Assembly: GCF_032062135.1 (NCBI RefSeq)
Contig: NC_092859.1
Location: forward strand, 111,909,092-111,973,091
Direction: 5' to 3'
Source: Pyxicephalus adspersus
Taxonomy: Eukaryota > Chordata > Amphibia > Anura > Pyxicephalidae
DNA length: 64,000 bases
This document shows, in pieces, positions 1-11,588 of the stretch (the first letter of the stretch is position 1; every line of letters starts with the position of its first letter). The position numbers and the translations under genes were made by a program. The notes beneath the pieces were generated by a model, which was not told where the DNA came from, did no database searches, and saw nothing but the letters and a program-made list of their open reading frames with translations.

Positions 1-609
1 ACACTAGATATAATAAAGAAGCAATGAGTGTCCAATTTAAAAACTCAGTGGGGTTTATTTACTAAAGGAGTTTAGGCTGCTATGTTCAAAAAACCAAAGT
101 CAACTCTTACCTTATATCATAAAAACAGAAGCAAATGAGACTTTAATGGCAATAGCCTGTAATTAAAATTAGCCAACAAATTATATTAGGATATCCAGGA
201 TTCATTATTATCAAACTTGAGTTGTTGAAATATCATCATTAAATATATAATAATATAGCGATAGGATAATTATAATACCCTCCTTAATTATCTCTACGCG
301 TTTCAAGGAATTCCATTTAGCTTCTTCAGGAAATTGATGGGAGTTGGTTATACTACACAATACCAAACATACAATAAATTCATTAATTAAAAAAAATTAA
401 ATAAAAACAACAAATTGTCAACTCATCATCTAAGACGAGCGGAGAACACACATATTTATCTTTCAGTGGTCTGGCTACAATTAATTAGGTTAGCTCTAAT
501 TTGTTGTTGTGGGTTACTGCACATTGCACATATTGCCTTACCCTTGGCTTGTTTTTTTAACAATACTGTGGTATTCACAGTAGTCACAAACTTAATGCAA
601 ACTTAACTC
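1..609. other. AT-rich non-coding DNA, nothing recognised
   Basis: No repeat family, codon-like pattern or RNA gene is recognisable. The short open frame at 415-606 has no familiar domain and lies in low-complexity AT-rich sequence, so I do not call it a gene. Confidence 0.6.
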
Positions 610-870
610 TGAACTAATATACACCTAGCCACCTTCTCCAATGGCTTGCTAATGACTTTCTCACTTATACCTTTTTCCCATGCAGGGCTCCAAGACTTCT
701 TTATTGCTGCCCCCACCTTCTGGAATTCCCTTCACCATCTTATTAGACTTGATCCTACAGTCCACACATTTAAAAGGGCCCCCAAAGCCACCTTTTCAAA
801 CCTGCCTACTCATCTGCATTTGTGTATTAAGTCCTTAAGGCTATTGCTACAAAAGCTCATTTTTTTATTT
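610..870 (+). mobile_element. L2-type LINE fragment, end of the reverse-transcriptase ORF
   Basis: The plus-strand frame at 646-873 reads through a pattern typical of the C-terminal end of vertebrate L2 ORF2: a stretch like 'AAPTFWNSLHHLIRLDPT' followed by a 'FKRA' block and a Phe-Asn-Leu run. The DNA parallels the longer L2 copy at 8.9-9.1 kb, including 'cttttcaaacctgcctac' in both. The catalytic part is absent upstream and the 3' microsatellite tail is not seen downstream, so this is a doubly truncated fossil. The family assignment is from recall of L2 proteins. Confidence 0.7.
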
Positions 871-1453
871 TAGCTATTGTCTACATTTGCAACTAATGGG
901 CAGACCTGGTACTTATCTGTAACATGTATATTTTAAACTATTCAGTCAAAACCTTTTGCTGTTCATTGTACTGAAATACGCACACAGATAGATGCTTAAG
1001 AAAATATGATAATTGGTTTATTTTAAAATGGCCATTTGATTGCTGTGAGAACCGATCAATATTGGTGTCTTATTTTCAAATTATAATGACTATAAGTGAA
1101 CCTATTTGCCCATGGAGAAGTCAGTGGCAGCAACTATATTTGTGCAATTTATTATAGCTTTGAAAAATAATACATTTAGCACCCCCTCATACAGGAAACT
1201 TGCTATAGATGAAATGTAGAAACTGCATTTAACAAGAGCTTTAAAAGTCAATTCAGAACTCAGCACTCAAGTCTACTTTTAAAATCAATACAGCATCTGA
1301 ACATCAGTCATTTCTATATCCATTGATTGCTCCAAATTCAGTATAAGTCATACTTCAACAAGTGCAATCCTTTTTTTATCCTTTTAAAGACCTATACAGG
1401 CCTTCACTCCCTGGATGACTTATACAGGAGATTTTCTTTTCCGTTTTTTTTTT
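871..1453. other. AT-rich non-coding DNA
   Basis: Nothing recognised. It ends in a run of T directly against the first block of N, which suggests the assembly broke in low-complexity sequence. Confidence 0.55.
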
Positions 1454-2095
1454 NNNNNNNNNNNNNNNNNNNNNNNNNNNNNNNNNNNNNNNNNNNNNNN
1501 NNNNNNNNNNNNNNNNNNNNNNNNNNNNNNNNNNNNNNNNNNNNNNNNNNNNNNNNNNNNNNNNNNNNNNNNNNNNNNNNNNNNNNNNNNNNNNNNNNNN
1601 NNNNNNNNNNNNNNNNNNNNNNNNNNNNNNNNNNNNNNNNNNNNNNNNNNNNNNNNNNNNNNNNNNNNNNNNNNNNNNNNNNNNNNNNNNNNNNNNNNNN
1701 NNNNNNNNNNNNNNNNNNNNNNNNNNNNNNNNNNNNNNNNNNNNNNNNNNNNNNNNNNNNNNNNNNNNNNNNNNNNNNNNNNNNNNNNNNNNNNNNNNNN
1801 NNNNNNNNNNNNNNNNNNNNNNNNNNNNNNNNNNNNNNNNNNNNNNNNNNNNNNNNNNNNNNNNNNNNNNNNNNNNNNNNNNNNNNNNNNNNNNNNNNNN
1901 NNNNNNNNNNNNNNNNNNNNNNNNNNNNNNNNNNNNNNNNNNNNNNNNNNNNNNNNNNNNNNNNNNNNNNNNNNNNNNNNNNNNNNNNNNNNNNNNNNNN
2001 NNNNNNNNNNNNNNNNNNNNNNNNNNNNNNNNNNNNNNNNNNNNNNNNNNNNNNNNNNNNNNNNNNNNNNNNNNNNNNNNNNNNNNNNNNNNNNN
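1454..2095. other. Assembly gap, 642 N
   Basis: An uninterrupted block of N. Any frame crossing it is an artefact. The left edge is a poly-T run of about ten bases; the right edge is ordinary sequence. Confidence 0.99.
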
Positions 2096-3946
2096 GAAAC
2101 ATAAGGGAAAGTAAGATTTTAGCTTTACTAAAAATAAAAAGATCATGCTATAATTCTTTATAAATATTGTGAACTTGAGTTATTCAAGTCATTACTGTAT
2201 TAACAAAATGAAGGAAAGAAAAAATAACTTTTTGAAGAACAAGTTTACTGTAAGTAAAATTGTCCTTTACAGTTTCTCACCATATTGAAACCCACAGAGA
2301 AAAACATTTTTAACCCACTAGGGGGCTCTTCACTGTGTGGCCCTGATGGGAGTATAAGAGTAATGTAAAGTTGTGCCCAGAAAATAGTAATCACACAATC
2401 TGAAGAGGTAAAAAAAAACTATTTTGTTTTATACGCCAGGCACCAGCAGGTATCATAGGGTGGACAGACTCTGTCTCCCCTAAAAAAAAGACTCTAACCA
2501 GGAACTAAAGGCACACATCAGTCATAGAGTGTCTCCTGGGGTGGCCAACTTTCATGCACCAACATTCTACATTACTGATTTGGTCTTGCAGCAGGATAGG
2601 AGGACATTTGTGGAGGACACATGAAATTACAGGCCCCATTTATAAACTGAAAAAATCAGGACAGGCTTAGGGTATTCTCTATATAAGAGAATTTCCTGAA
2701 TGATATTTTGAGTGCAGGCCTTATCCCCAGGAAGAACAATATGTCCAGGTTCCTGCCAGATCATCAAACAGTTCCCAAAGCAGGTCTTAGAGTGATCCCA
2801 GGGCACATGGCTCAAAGCCCTGGCTCGGCTAGGCTCAACCACTCTTAAGGCTAGGCCACCATATACTAGGTCATGTCCAGATATGTATCTACTCCCCTTA
2901 ACCCACTACACTGACAAGTTATGGAATGAGGCAGACAAACACTCCTCATTTTGGATTCTGTCCTTCTCTCACCACACTAAACATTGAGAATCTTTTAGAC
3001 AAACATGGGAAACAAAAAAATGACACTTGTGTTGTGGTAAGATGTTTTTCTTTATCATAACCTACTGTGCCACTAATGCATCATAGCATACTGCCACTAA
3101 TAGAAATGCACAGTAGTGCAATATGTTGCATCATATTAGAAAACAAAATTGGAATCATTGGCAGTCTATTCCTTTTTAATAGCCTGCCCCTATGCAACTC
3201 AATATCACAACACATAGATCTGATCCGATCCCACTGCATAATTTTATTCCTGTCCTTGACCCTGCTAGGAAATTATACATCACTGTCTGTGACAAGTAAT
3301 AAGAATTGTCACTGATACAGGAAAGACATGGGAGCATTTATGAGTGTTTAAAGACAATTACAGGCTTTTTTTCTCCTCTTTTTTTACCTTCTCCTCTGAA
3401 AAGTAAATTGGCCTGGATAAATGCATATAAGTAGTATATGTGATATTCCCAGCATTTAAAGAAAAAAAAGTTCTTGTAGAGCTGCCTGAAATGTAACATG
3501 TATGTTCCTCCACATAATGGAGAGGTTCTCCACTTTCCATCCATGGATTTCCATTTATCAGCATTCTGCCTGCAGGTTGATCACCTCAGTTTATATAAAT
3601 AATAGAACAGCTTTAAATAGGAAGTGGGGAAAAGATGTATTAAGAAGGAAATAAAAGGTAAAATGATTAGTATCTTCACTTTTTTTATATATTTTTGTAT
3701 ATTTCATTTTTTTAATCTTTATATTTTTATTTTTTATACCTGTATTAAAAAAAACATGTTCCTAAACAAGTTAAGACATTTTTTAATTTCCAACAATATA
3801 CAGTCACAATTGTCAAACTAATAGCAGTCAACATCACTAAACTATGATGGATTGGTACTGAATGAGCAGGGGTTTGGAGTAAATTGTGGACAAAGCTCAC
3901 ATCACCTGGAAGGTATACTGTAAATTTGATACTGGCAAAAAAGAAT
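2096..3946. other. Non-coding DNA, no element identified
   Basis: No terminal repeats, RNA gene or protein similarity recognised. The part at about 2440-2860 is somewhat less AT-rich and could be an eroded repeat, but no family was identified. The open frames at 2627-2842 (minus), 3067-3315 (plus) and 3338-3564 (minus) carry no recognisable domain. Confidence 0.5.
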
Positions 3947-4217
3947 NNNNNNNNNNNNNNNNNNNNNNNNNNNNNNNNNNNNNNNNNNNNNNNNNNNNNN
4001 NNNNNNNNNNNNNNNNNNNNNNNNNNNNNNNNNNNNNNNNNNNNNNNNNNNNNNNNNNNNNNNNNNNNNNNNNNNNNNNNNNNNNNNNNNNNNNNNNNNN
4101 NNNNNNNNNNNNNNNNNNNNNNNNNNNNNNNNNNNNNNNNNNNNNNNNNNNNNNNNNNNNNNNNNNNNNNNNNNNNNNNNNNNNNNNNNNNNNNNNNNNN
4201 NNNNNNNNNNNNNNNNN
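3947..4217. other. Assembly gap, 271 N
   Basis: A block of N followed immediately by a poly-T run at 4218-4226. A second T run of about fifteen bases follows at about 4285-4299. Confidence 0.99.
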
Positions 4218-4250
4218 TTTTTTTTGCATATCAAAGCACAGTGTGCTCCA

Positions 4251-4272
4251 GATGATGTCTAGATGATGTCTA
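4251..4272. repeat. Short tandem duplication, 11-bp unit
   Basis: The unit 'agatgatgtct' occurs twice back to back. It sits between two T homopolymers just downstream of the gap and may reflect slippage or difficult assembly. Confidence 0.75.
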
Positions 4273-4361
4273 GGCTCATAAAGTTTTTTTTTTTTTTTTT
4301 GCTTTGTTTGTGAATAACTCACAATGAGGATTTTATACAGTAACTGGCACCATCCTACCTA

Positions 4362-4492
4362 ATAATATGTTGAGGCAAACATCTGTCTTAAATGCATTTA
4401 TTAAAATAATGTACCTGTTCCGACTTACATACAAATTCAACTTAAGAAGATACCTACTGTCTGTATCTGGTATATAACCCGGGAACTTCCTG
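4362..4492 (+). mobile_element. One end of a TA-flanked pogo/Tigger-like DNA transposon
   Basis: This segment aligns by eye along its whole length with the right end of the complete element at 35154-35894, sharing 'gcatttattaaaataatgta', 'gttccgacttacat' and 'caaattcaacttaaga'. Its tip has decayed from 'ggggactacctg' to 'gggaacttcctg'. The left part of the element is missing, so this is a truncated copy. Confidence 0.75.
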
Positions 4493-5708
4493 TTTTAAAG
4501 TTTGCCTGTCTGCTCTTTATGTATGTTGAGTTGAGCATTGACTCCGCTCATTGTAGTAATAAGCCAAAAGAAAAGTGTGGGAATCATGAGGAATCTGTGC
4601 TCATCAAAAAGTCGTAATATTGGGGATAATCTCCTTCACACATGATAATTAAGCCAAAATGTGAGAACAAATGCTCATGGAACAGTTAGTTTTTCTGCAT
4701 ATGTTATTTTACTCTGTTCATTATAAATACAAATGCAGCAATTAGCATTTTTCCTATTTTGTATAACTTTTTTAGTTAAAAATTTTTTTCTAATGAAGCA
4801 TTTTTATTCTTCTTTTAATCCAAAAATATGGAAATGTATTCTGCTAGTGGACTAAATTCCTCATGTAATGAAATTACAGTCTCAAGCCTCAATAAAACAG
4901 CCTGAAGTATATAATTAATTTGCTATATGAAAAGTTTGCATGTAGTATTTGTCATGTTTTGTCAACAATTTATGGATGTTGCTAGAAATTATGTTAAGAA
5001 TCCAAATAATTTTTTTCCATCTAAAAAAAGTTGATTTACCATCTGTTTTTTAATTTTTGCATCAGTTTTGAAAAAAATAAGAACATTAGCATACTGTCTT
5101 GGTAATTTCCAGCAGAGCAGTTGTTGTAAGATTTTAAAGTGCCTGTAGAATTAAGATTAAATGGAAACCGTCTAATGCCATGGATACCCATAACAATATC
5201 ATCATTTGATTATTTCAATGAATCACATTTTCAGCAAATCAATAATGCTATTGGATCACTTTATTATAAAAACAATCTTGTTCATCAAAAATAGACAATC
5301 TAACTCCATAACAAATACAATAGAATAGAAATAAATTGGCATAGTTTCAAGTTTTAAACAATTAATGCCGTGAGAGAGACTTAATTCATTACAACATTCA
5401 TGACAAGCAAAAGGAATACCTTCATTTCATTAACACAGATCTGAAATTGGCTTTTTGGGATATATATTTTCTTATAATTAAACAAGGTTTCAGGACTTTA
5501 GCATTACTGATCTATAAATGTCCAAAACACATGTCCGATTAAGCCTCTCTGCTTTATCTCTGTCAGTATGTTCTAAAGGGTTGGACGTTGGCACAATTCA
5601 AATTTTTGAGCAAATGCACAGCAATACTAATCCTCATTAATTGAAATTCTATATATTCCATTGCCCGATTTCTATTTACCTATTACACTGCCACCAACCC
5701 GGCATTAG
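4493..5708. other. AT-rich non-coding DNA
   Basis: No transposon ends or coding pattern recognised. Long A and T tracts are frequent. Confidence 0.55.
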
Positions 5709-5799
5709 TTAGGGCACAATCTGCATGAAGTTTGCAGGTTCTCCCAGTGTCTGCCGGGGTTTCCTCTGGGTACTCCGGATTTAAAAATCATACATGCCT
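5709..5799 (+). mobile_element. V-SINE core fragment
   Basis: The stretch from 'agggcacaatctgcatgaag' through 'tttgcaggttctccc' to 'gggtactccgg' matches the highly conserved central domain of vertebrate V-SINEs (the DANA-type core in fish has the same phrase). The tRNA-like head and the tail are not recognisable, so only the core survives. Identification is from recall of the core. Confidence 0.75.
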
Positions 5800-5889
5800 T
5801 GGTCCTTAGTCATTCGTTTCCAACAATAATTATTGCAAGTGTGTATGCAGCTTTAAATCTGGATAATGTGTTGATTTAGGGGTCATTTT

Positions 5890-6870
5890 ACATATAGGGT
5901 CCAAAATATTGGGTACAGTCGTGTGTTCAACTTGTTCAATTTGTGAGGAAACCGATTTTCCTCATTTTCATTTTCATTGTATAGTTGAGTAAGATCCCTT
6001 AAAATTTGAAAACAATTGAATTGAAATTCAACCATTCTCTTGAAAATGTACCTTCTTCCATTGAGTCCTTGTTAAATAGAATTCCTTGTTAGAATAATTT
6101 TCTAGCAAATAAATGTATATCTTTAACCAATTCAAACCTATCAATTGTGTTTGTGGGGCAGAAACTTAGGCCTAATTGTAGAACCTCTATTTCTGTCACT
6201 GATAGCTGATATTGTGAAAGATTCACAAAATTTAATGTGTCGGGTGAGGAGGTATTTTTATTGTGTATTGATTTATTGGTCCTAGTTTTGAGGAGCTTGT
6301 GTCCTTTGTGTTTTTGTTTCTCACGAATGGGAAAATCTCCTTTTTGTCTTTTAGTGCCTTGTTTTTGTGATGAAACAGCTACCATTGATTTTTTTGTGTT
6401 AAACATGGCTTGGGAGGAGCTTTCAGATTCACTCTGATCTAATGTTTCTGATTGTACTTCTATTCTTCTTTGTGGATATCAAGGGTATTAGTATGGGATT
6501 TCATTTTGACACCTCTAAGCTCTGCCTAAAATGAATACTTGTTGATCTTTTAGGATTTTTTTCTCTTTGTTCAGCACCAATTGAGAATTTTTTTCAAAAA
6601 TGTTTTGATTTCAATACTTTTTGTTTCAAATAGCTCAGAAGATAGTAGTTCAGCATGATCGATATAGATATTGTCCAATTCAGATTGAAATTTTTGTAAT
6701 TCTGCAATTTAATGCTAGACTTTCATAAATTGGAGTGAACACTGTTTTAAAATGCTCGCCCAATTATCTTTAATTAGCGTATTATCTTTAACATTTGGAA
6801 AAATTTGAGCACGGAGGCCAACGGGATTGCAGTTCTCAGTTATGTTTTGGTTATTTAATGCTAAATAAAT
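5890..6870 (-). pseudogene. Penelope-like retroelement ORF fragment (N-terminal region), degenerate
   Basis: The longest minus-strand frame (6406 down to 6089, 105 residues) contains 'VNLSQYQLSVTE', then a Leu-Gly-Leu-Ser-Phe-x-Pro-Thr block and 'FELVKDIHLFARKL'. This resembles the region just before the reverse transcriptase in frog and fish Penelope-like (Neptune-type) proteins. Other frames extend it both ways. Upstream (6.5-6.86 kb) there is a 'GLRAQIFPNV' block followed by a likely coiled coil. Downstream (to about 5.9 kb) there is a 'LRDLTQLYNENE' block. Several stops and frame changes separate the pieces. The RT and GIY-YIG parts are absent. The family call is recalled and could be wrong. 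Confidence 0.5.
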
Positions 6871-7049
6871 CATCAAGGTTAACAATCAATTGCCTGACCA
6901 ATATAAGAAAATTTGTGGTCTGGAAAAATGTCCACACAATTGGCCTAGGGAGTTAACACAAAGAGGATGCCTCAGATTTACCCAGTAAAAAAAACATGAT
7001 GACATACCTTTAGAAAGCAGGTAGAAGTATGGAATAGTACCCACGCAAG

Positions 7050-7156
7050 CAGGTTTGACATTACAAACAGGCAGGTTTCTTAACATGCAAAAGCATACTT
7101 TTTTCTGCAATAAAAAGCTGTATGTATTTTTTTTTTTAAGATTAATTCCACTTTAA
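7050..7156 (+). mobile_element. Right end of a T2/Kolobok-like MITE, eroded
   Basis: A poly-T tract followed by 'ggattaattccacttt'-like sequence and a TTAA at 7153-7156 resembles the right end of the T2-like elements at 17.9 and 59.0 kb. The splice-donor-like phrase of the other copies is degraded here. This is the weakest member of the set. Confidence 0.35.
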
Positions 7157-7946
7157 GTAGACAGACAATATTTTATTTTAATTATATTACTCCTTCTTTT
7201 CTTTTATTGTAAGTAGAATCAGTCAATGCCCAAGCTTTGTCAATAATATTTCCCAAATCTATTTGGCCTTGCTAATTTACCTCAAATCATTTTGGTAACA
7301 AGAACAAAAGAAAAAAGATTTAACATAAATTAGGATACATTTTATGTATTTTGTGACTTTATTTATTGAGAAGTCTCTCTTAAGCTCTTTAGGATACTCT
7401 AGCCAGCTATAAAAGAATCAGGGAAGACACTGCAAAAACAAAGTTCCTCCAAATTACACCATAAATAATCAAAGTGATGAAAACATTGCCTTTACTTATT
7501 TGAAAATTAGGTCTTTGTGTTGAATGCCTTTATACATCAATAACTTGTGCTATCAAACTTTTTCATCTTTCTGCTTTATTGAGGCATAAGATATACATCT
7601 CATTTTCAAGTATATGCCAAGGGAAAGCATGGGGAGATAAAGTGATTTGCTCAAGATCACAGTGTGTAATTGGCTTAGTCAGAAAGCAAATTTGGCATAC
7701 AAAGCAATTAACACTTTCCTGTATAACCTATTAGTGCATTCTGTTGTTTATTTAAATTTTATCTAAAAAGCTTTGCATTCCAGGTCTAAAACAAAGATAA
7801 TGTATATAAAACCTTATACATAAATGAAAAATGAAAAAAACACAATAACTGGTATTGGGTAGGCTGACAAAAATATATTTACATATACAATATATTTACA
7901 TATACAACACATCCACTACTTTTTTTTTTTTTGTTTTGTTTTTTTT
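7157..7946. other. Non-coding DNA with a small tandem duplication
   Basis: Nothing recognised except a 17-bp AT-rich unit ('aatatatttacatatac') duplicated in tandem at about 7872-7905. A poly-T tract at about 7921-7950 abuts the start of the L2 copy. Confidence 0.5.
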
Positions 7947-9292
7947 CCCATTCCACTGATACAGCCCTTACTAAAGTGGCCAATGACCTCATCAGAGCTA
8001 AGTCTCAAGGCAANNNNNNNNNNNNNNNNNNNNNNNNNNNNNNNNNNNNNNNNNNNNNNNNNNNNNNNNNNNNNNNNNNNNNNNNNNNNNNNNNNNNNNN
8101 NNNNNNNNNNNNNNNNNNNNNNNNNNNNNNNNNNNNNNNNNNNNNNNNNNNNNNNNNNNNNNNNNNNNNNNNNNNNNNNNNNNNNNNNNNNNNNNNNNNN
8201 NNNNNNNNNNNNNNNNNNNNNNNNNNNNNNNNNNTTCTCTGTACACCTCCTCTCTCGGTAGTCTCATATCCTCCTTTGGCTTACAGTACCATCTGTATGC
8301 TGATGACACTCAAATCTATCTGTCCACCCCTGACCTGTCTCCCTCAGTCCTGGATAAGGTCTCATGCTGCCTGTGGGCCAAATCATCATGGATGTCTGAC
8401 CGATTTCTGAAACTCAACCTGGATAAAACTAAACCCATCACCACCCCCCCTCAAATTCCAAATCTCCCCCTGACATATTTCTAACTTTTAACAACACTGT
8501 TATTCAGCCCTCCCCTCAGGCACGTTGTCTTGGTGTCACCTTTGACTCGGCCCTCTCATTTACCCCCCATATTCAGAACATTTCCAGGTCCTGTCACTTT
8601 TATCTACGCAACATCTCCAAAATCCGCCCCTACCTGTCCCCTGAGTACCAAACTCCTTGTATATGCTCTTATCATTTCTCGTCTGGACTACTGTAGCATC
8701 CTTCTCTCTGGTATTCCAATAACCCGACTTTCTCCTCTACAATCTATTATGAATGCTGCAGCCAGATCTCTAAACTGGCTTCCATTTCACCTTAGAATCA
8801 GATTCAAGCTCCTGTGCTTTGCCTTCAAATCCCTACAACCTCCTCTACAGCCTACCTTTCTGACCTGATAGAAAAATACTCCCTAAGCCGCTTTCTCCCT
8901 TCCTCCAATGACCTACTAATGACATTCTCACTCACGCACCTCATCACACGGACAGATACAAGACTTTTCTAGAGCTGCCCCAATTCTCTGAAATGGTCTT
9001 TCTCATCCTGTTGGGCTTGCTCCTACTTTCTGCTCATTTAAAAGAGCACTCAAAACCCATTTTTTCAAACCTGCCTACCCATCTTTTTCTGTCTTTTGAA
9101 ACCATCACTACTTCCCACCACTACATATCTCCCATCCTATTGTGTGTAAATTTCCCCACCTACTAGAATGTAAGCTCTTCAGGGCAGGGTCCTCTCCTGT
9201 ACCACTATTTAATGTACAGCGCTGCGTAATATGTTGGCGCTATATAAATCCTGTTTATTATTAATAATAATAGTAATAATAATGATAATAAC
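7947..9292 (+). mobile_element. L2-type LINE, 5'-truncated, reverse-transcriptase region to 3' tail
   Basis: Before the gap the frame reads 'TDTALTKVANDLIRAKSQG', typical of the L2 RT entry. After the gap come 'TSSLGS', then the catalytic box '[11 protein letters not shown]' with YADD at 8296-8307, then '[10 protein letters not shown]' and 'LDYCSILLSGIP'. Frameshifts and stops follow, so it is dead. The 3' end contains 'gtaagctcttcagggcaggg', 'gcgctgcgtaatatgttggc' and 'gctatataaatcctg', ending in an (AAT)-rich microsatellite from about 9253. The block between 'NAAARSL' and 'NWLPFHLR' is shorter than in the family, indicating a small internal deletion. Confidence 0.9.
8014..8234. other. Assembly gap inside the L2 copy, 221 N
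   Basis: N block interrupting the L2 reverse transcriptase between the 'RAKSQG' and 'TSSLGS' motifs. The missing region would hold the first catalytic aspartate block of the RT. Confidence 0.98.
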
Positions 9293-10523
9293 TTCTTCAA
9301 CATTACAAGAACATGTCCAGTTTAATGTGACTAACAACTACTAGACATACTTTCTGCAATCTAATTTGACTACTGGCCAAAGTACCCAACAAAGTTTTTA
9401 GCATCTTAAGTAACTGTCCCTGGTACAAACACATCACATCCATCTTCCCTATATTTTGTGTGTATGTGGGACTGCAATATTACTTTCTTTTTATGATTAT
9501 AGTTGGCTACTAGTTTTCTGTAAAGAATTGCTTTTGATTTAAAGTTTTAAACTTTATTTTTAAGTTATCCTAAATTCAAAAGACAAGGTCTTAAAAATGA
9601 GCTACAGGTTCTGTACTATTTTACAGAAAAAGTTTATGAAGAATGGTTTAGCTTTAGATGCATAACTTACAACCCCTCACTGAGAATCATTAGCTTACAG
9701 GCAAAAGGCATCAAACTTTGTACACTCCCCACAGGTACCTTTTTGATTGTTTCACATCCTAATTAAGTATTTAAGTCAAGCAATAAATAGCTCTGTCAAT
9801 ACTACGACATGAATCTTTCTCTTACTGAGGGTTAATTGCCTAAAACAGCATCCTAACAGCCGTAATGCTCTTGTATTATGCTTGCAGATAATTTAGGTTT
9901 CATTTAAAATGCACTTTTTTGGCCATATGCTATCTACTTTAATCGCTACAAATTTTCTTTAAATGAATAACATCTGTGTTCTTTATATTCACTGCTGGGG
10001 GTATAAATCAATCAATTGTTGCCTTTGCAGTTGCTAGCAAAGAATTATGGTCTTACATTACTATCCTATTTACATAAAAAGAGCAGAATGTTAAAGCTGT
10101 AATGGTTTGGGGGCAGCTGAATATGTTATTTTTTGAGCTTGTACTACTAAGAATTTACAGTAGGTCAGAATAGAAGTGAGAGTACCTTGTGCCATGTATG
10201 TCACAGATAAGTTCATGTTTGAAAGATATACAGTCATGCATAGCCTTAGGTGTTTAGGTTGCTAGTGATTCCTGTGATAGAAATCTGGGAATTTTATACA
10301 CTAATAGATGCAAATGTTAGGAAGAGTAGCAGCAAGGTTAATTAAACTAGCCAAGGTTGAGTCAGGCAACATATACAGCATCTGAGTTTTTATTGCTGTC
10401 TGCATGGTTAGGTGTATAGGGCAAAATAAATTCTAAAAAAATAAAAATAAAAGCTGAGACAATAGATTTCCTGCAATGCCACATTCCTTGTATCTGTTCA
10501 CTTTTTCTTAAGTACCACATATT
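9293..10523. other. Non-coding DNA, possible conserved element at about 9655-9930
   Basis: No transposon is recognisable. The sub-interval 9655-9930 is less repetitive and contains homeodomain-like sites (TGATTG at 9744-9749, TAATTA at 9760-9765). Conservation is a guess without alignment. Confidence 0.35.
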
Positions 10524-10620
10524 GGGCCTGATTTATTAAAGCTTTCCAAGTCTGGGGAGGATACACTTTCATCAGTAAAACTGGGTGATTCAGCAAACCT
10601 GGAATGGATTTCTTCAATTT
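10524..10620 (+). mobile_element. Palindromic ~220-bp MITE, left half only (copy A)
   Basis: Starts with 'gggcctgatttattaaagc', followed by the 'ccaag-ctgg-gag' block, 'atacactttcatcagta', and 'aacctggaatggatttctt'. These are the left arm of the hairpin element seen complete at 39223-39443. The right arm is missing. Confidence 0.85.
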
Positions 10621-11505
10621 TATGTACATTTCAAATGCATGGCACCAATTGAAACATCATCATGTCATGTTAATGTGTTGTGTGACACTTTCTTGTTTAC
10701 ATATTTTTAAGCTTATTATGCATGTATTAATAAAGATGACATATTGTGGGATTCTGGGTTCAAATATATGTATAGTCAACCTTTTACTTTAGGGTAAAGT
10801 GGAGACGGGTTAAAAATCTCAGTTTATTTTTTAATGTCTGTGTACCATGTGGGGAAATTTCCATCCCAAAAACCTATTGGAAAGTTAAGGAAATGTTAAA
10901 AAGCAACTGTCCCCAGACCAGGTTTACTTATTGCAAGGTTTTAATTCCTATCCTGGTGTGGGGACAATTTTAAAATGTTACATTTATGCTTACTTCTGGA
11001 TAGCAATGGTCGTTTGTGCAAAGAGGGAGGAATCTCCACAATGGAGACTTAATAATAAAAAAATAAATCTGTATATTACCAGCATTGCTCCGATCCCTGG
11101 ATATTTAATGTAAATATTTATGTTATTAGAATACAATATTTGAAAGCCTCAAACCGGCCCCCCTTCAGGCAACAGTGATTACTGGTTTGAGGCTGCAAAA
11201 GATAGCATTCTTGCAAAGTACTATCTGTCATATGGTACTGCACCACTTTATATTTGATCTGTGCCAGCTTGGGATGCATCAACCTTTTTCATGAACAGCA
11301 AAAAAAGATCCAATCCTTCCCTTTACTATTCAAAATACAAAAAAAAAAGGCTTTTTTGTAAGGATACATTTATTAGTTCCACTTTATCTGGTTTGGATGA
11401 TTCCCTTCACTTCCTATCCTGGAGGTGCAACAGGAAATGGGAGGAACCACTAAAAAGTAAAAGAAATTTCCCTTTTAGATGGATCCACGGACAATGAACG
11501 TCGCA
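10621..11505. other. Non-coding DNA, possible eroded repeat near its end
   Basis: Mostly featureless. At about 11395-11470 an imperfect foldback ('cacttcctatcctgg' opposite 'caacaggaaatggg') may be a remnant of another frog repeat. The open frames here show no domain. Confidence 0.4.
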
Positions 11506-11588
11506 GGCTGTACACACGCCAGATTCTCGCCCGATATCCCCCCTGAGACGATTATCGGGAGAGAACAATTTGACGTGTGTACATAGCT
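11506..11588. repeat. Foldback MITE relic with 'gtacacacg' ends
   Basis: 'gctgtacacacgccagattc' on the left is answered by 'aatttgacgtgtgtacatagc' on the right, with inner arms 'ctcgcccgat' and 'attatcgggag'. The result is an imperfect hairpin of about 80 nt. Similar 'tgtgtacatagc' ends are familiar from frog MITEs; superfamily not determined. Confidence 0.55.

Noticed and set aside
1327..4322. Long open frames across the N blocks at 1327-2163, 1376-2146, 3884-4266 and 3897-4322
   Set aside because: Almost all their length is N, so the frames are artefacts of the gaps.
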